Below are positions 63,701 through 64,000 of a stretch of DNA of 64,000 nucleotides, one piece after another. Position numbers and translations under genes: made by a program. Within the stretch, counting starts at the first letter, position 1, and each line of letters begins with the position of its first letter. Source of the stretch: Bacillus wiedmannii (lineage in GTDB: Bacteria; Bacillota; Bacilli; Bacillales; Bacillaceae_G); the NCBI RefSeq assembly GCF_001583695.1, contig NZ_LOBC01000020.1, positions 1 through 64,000 of the forward strand. Direction: 5' to 3'. The notes under the pieces were generated by a model. It was not told the DNA's origin. It saw only the letters and a program-made list of their open reading frames with translations, and searched no databases.

Positions 63701-64000
63701 CCGATCGTTGCAAAAGCTTTATCTCCGATTTTAATCGTGTTTAAAATAGCACTTTCAATTTTTGTTGTGACGTTGTTAGAAGTAATATTTTTTGAAACTG
63801 GAGGATTTGCTGGATTAACGATATGTTGGAAGCTAACGCTAGCTTGGTTGGAAATTGGATTTATAGGCGGAATTTCATTGGCATTAATATGAAATGCTAC
63901 GATGACAGATTGGTTTGGCGCGATATCACCAATTGGAACACCTGTAATTATATTTGCATTTGGGATGCTAATTCCGTTAAGTGTAAAACTATTCGGTTCA
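57706..64000 (-). CDS. Giant DUF11-repeat surface protein, 5' end outside window
   Basis: At least 2097 residues are visible, and the frame is open to base 64000, so the N-terminus is outside. It is built of about 15 complete repeats of roughly 131 residues plus a partial one. Each repeat has GDTITYTxTxxNTGN, then IPxGTTFVxxSVxxNG, NPxxGIxxG and TITFQVxVxSIP, the DUF11/TIGR01451 pattern of beta-sandwich stalk domains, with conserved Lys and Asn that may form isopeptide bonds. It is rich in Asn, Thr and Ile. The C-terminus (NFNCFFDGERFIRIT...FWTWIWWK) has no LPxTG sortase signal, so the anchoring is unclear; it could be a spore or cell surface fibre. A GTG at 63435 is internal, not the true start. 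Confidence 0.88.
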   Translation of the reverse strand, partial: EPNSFTLNGISIPNANIITGVPIGDIAPNQSVIVAFHINANEIPPINPISNQASVSFQHIVNPANPPVSKNITSNNVTTKIESAILNTIKIGDKAFATIGDTITYTTTITNTGNIPANNVVFSDPLPTWTQFVAGSVVVDGTSLSSASIIDGVGINTINPNQTVTIIFQVQIISNPTTFTPELQNLGFVNFQYNVGNALQAQPGNVETNVFVTSINSAILSAVKTASTAFANIGDTITYTALIQNSGNTNATNVNFSDLIPAGTTFVENSFAVNGSTIPGANPNNGVNIGTVSAGSSLTVTFQVIVTSTPPSNPITNVASIQFAFIVDPAAPPVTGTVTSNSASTQINNATVTTVLEANRSIVSIGDIITYTATLTNTGNFPANSVLLINGVPEGALFVPNSVTLNGISLPDASPTLGIPVGIIAPGDSATITFQFLANSIPPQGAIINQALTSYTYIVDPSQPPVTATSSSNTVTTAVVDASLSVIKNTDSLVQSTDGTITYTVVVQNNGNTTANTVTLTDLVPEGTAFIPNSVTINTISVPGADPNVGIPLNSIAPLEIVTVTFQVIVQSIPSVNPISNIARIDYTFIADPTAPIISRTITSNPAFTQISDANVLSLKAVNAQQATTGDILTYTITLENIGNIPATNLIFSDTLPEGTTFVENSFTLNGTAILGANPNAGVTLPNLVANATHLISFQILINDSFPQQSITNQSNTTYTIQPDPGQPPITETSTSNIVITNFVQAQLTVTKTSNPITVDIGGTILYISEVKNTGNVDAINITFTDSIPAGTTFVPDSVTINGVLQPDANPENGIPIGTIPPNSSKTILFQVQTNNPPTETEIVNQSSVNYQYVSIPTAPPVNRSANSNIVTTSLQNANIISVKQADVTFVSIGQTITYTNTLQNIGTVPANNTLFIDNIPEGTIFIEDSLSINNVIQPGANPENGVTLGTIQPDETVPISFQVQLTSIPEGNTVTNISDTSYEYQIDPSSPIIQRRSLSNAVNTEVRTANVSAIKSANRSITRIGQIITYTVAVTNAGTVPITNTLLIDAIAAGTTFVPNSILVDGIPRPNENPITGITLDIILPNNTIIVTFQVNVVSIPSQNNINNIAVIHYEYQPDPSLPPISETTSSNTTNIQFIDAILIATKSTNTVLANIDETIEYTVLIQNNGSTTTNSIFFTDTIEDGTVFIPGSVTVNNTVLPAADPNIGFSIPNIASGQSTTIIFQASVTNLPAVNPTPNTANIVYDFIFNPDFAPIQKSTTSNTTFVQINDADIVSLKTVDLTSVAIGDILTYTTTLTNTGNTNATSVVFTDNIPDGTTFIDGSVLVNNIPQLNADPSTGILVGTIAPNSSIPVTFSVTVVSLPASSRIQNQSTSRYTINGEEQISTSNITFTEVISANVIATKTTPIQYADLQTIIPYTISITNNGNIQVENIIVTDIIPANTSFIENSVIVNGTARPNDNPLNGIQLDNIPPNTTATILFQVRVTSIPQTNPISNTSTIEYQYTLPNRPPITETILSSASVTTINHATLNSNKTVDLAFATVGDTLTYTITLNQTGNVAANDVVIQDMIPQGTTFVENSIIVNGETLPGVNPVSGIPIGTIIVGGNAIASFQVTVTSIPTPNELNNKAITTFNYIVNPNNVPVTNTTTTNTVTTTVQNDNVFAIKSVDVTNALPGQTVTYTITITNSGNVTIEDLFVIDTVPVDTAFVTGSVTINGINQPNANPEIGISLGNLVPNESAIITFQVTISSSTLQSAINNDASVSYTVTIDPNEPPITITKQTNTVTTTVVDPMVRIEKTADKSIVTTGETITFTLEVINHSPIPTISTSILDIIPVGTTFIENSVTINGTPVPNVRPDTGINIGALPADGVSTITFKVLVTSIPSNNTIVNSATVTAAFQLTPQDPIITFIVNSNTVRIPVQFITAVVVKNASVSSAYLNQYFDYTVRITNTSDISLSNVSLQDTIPAGLQFMNGTVFINGERSPLANPNIGFLVATNLEPNETIIVLFTVQVISPPVNNEFKNTANISLQLQVSPTDPPITVTVTSNENIVTFIPKNPDETLPNFNCFFDGERFIRITPRNIRNYFWTWIWWK

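Overview
The window is chromosomal DNA of a low-GC Gram-positive spore former, almost certainly a member of the Bacillus cereus group (cereus, anthracis or thuringiensis type). The evidence is the strong AT bias, AGGAGG-type ribosome binding sites, SASP and coat genes (sspM, cotD), bcr1-type repeats flanked by TTTAT, and gene order that follows the Bacillus subtilis ypi-qcr-ypj-pan-dinG-aspB-dnaD-nth-ponA-recU-ypp-gpsB-rnpB block. All functional statements rest on reading translations and on family knowledge; no database search was run.

Layout. 1-1.5 kb: 3' part of an IS605-type tnpB with a structured tail (possible omega RNA), then a short bcr1 element. 1.5-9.3 kb: ypiA, ypiB, ypiF, the menaquinol:cytochrome c reductase operon qcrABC, then membrane and sporulation genes (ypjA, a DUF1461 gene, ypjB, a YugP-like zinc protease). 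9.3-10.9 kb: a uracil-DNA glycosylase-like gene facing ypjC. 11-16.8 kb: a compact operon ypjD-dapB-mgsA-bshB1-bshA-cca-birA with overlapping start and stop codons. 17.4-19.7 kb: panBCD behind a structured leader with a terminator. 19.9-26.8 kb: dinG, ypmA, ypmB, aspB, dnaD, nth, ypoC. 26.8-30.2 kb: recU-ponA on the minus strand. 30.2-34 kb: yppC, sspM, yppD-G and cotD. 34-40.8 kb: ypsA, gpsB, rnpB, ypsC, ypvA, ypwA. 40.8-46 kb: a GNAT gene, map, a guanine riboswitch with xpt-pbuX, a DUF418 gene and a tiny Fur-box-controlled membrane peptide.

46-57.6 kb is the accessory-rich part: the two-headed dynamin dynA, small genes, a sulfurtransferase, two tandem 6S-like RNAs, a lipoprotein/ATP-grasp/DUF350 operon, an M-box magnesium riboswitch followed by a short ORF and a truncated, membrane-less P-type ATPase fragment, then ypcP and fbpB. 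From 57.7 kb to the right edge runs a giant DUF11-repeat surface protein on the minus strand, open through the end of the window.

How the parts fit. Several genes form metabolic groups: lysine/dipicolinate (dapB), bacillithiol (bshA, bshB1), pantothenate (panBCD), respiration (qcrABC) and purine salvage (xpt-pbuX). Others serve genome maintenance (dinG, nth, recU, ypvA, ypcP, UDG-like), envelope growth (ponA, gpsB) and spore formation (ypjB, sspM, yppG, cotD). Regulatory RNA is dense: pan-type leader, guanine riboswitch, M-box, RNase P RNA and 6S RNAs. The most unusual items are the M-box-controlled P-type ATPase fragment, the Fur-regulated 30-residue peptide, the lipoprotein/ATP-grasp/DUF350 operon, and the bcr1 copy that supplies the sspM stop codon.
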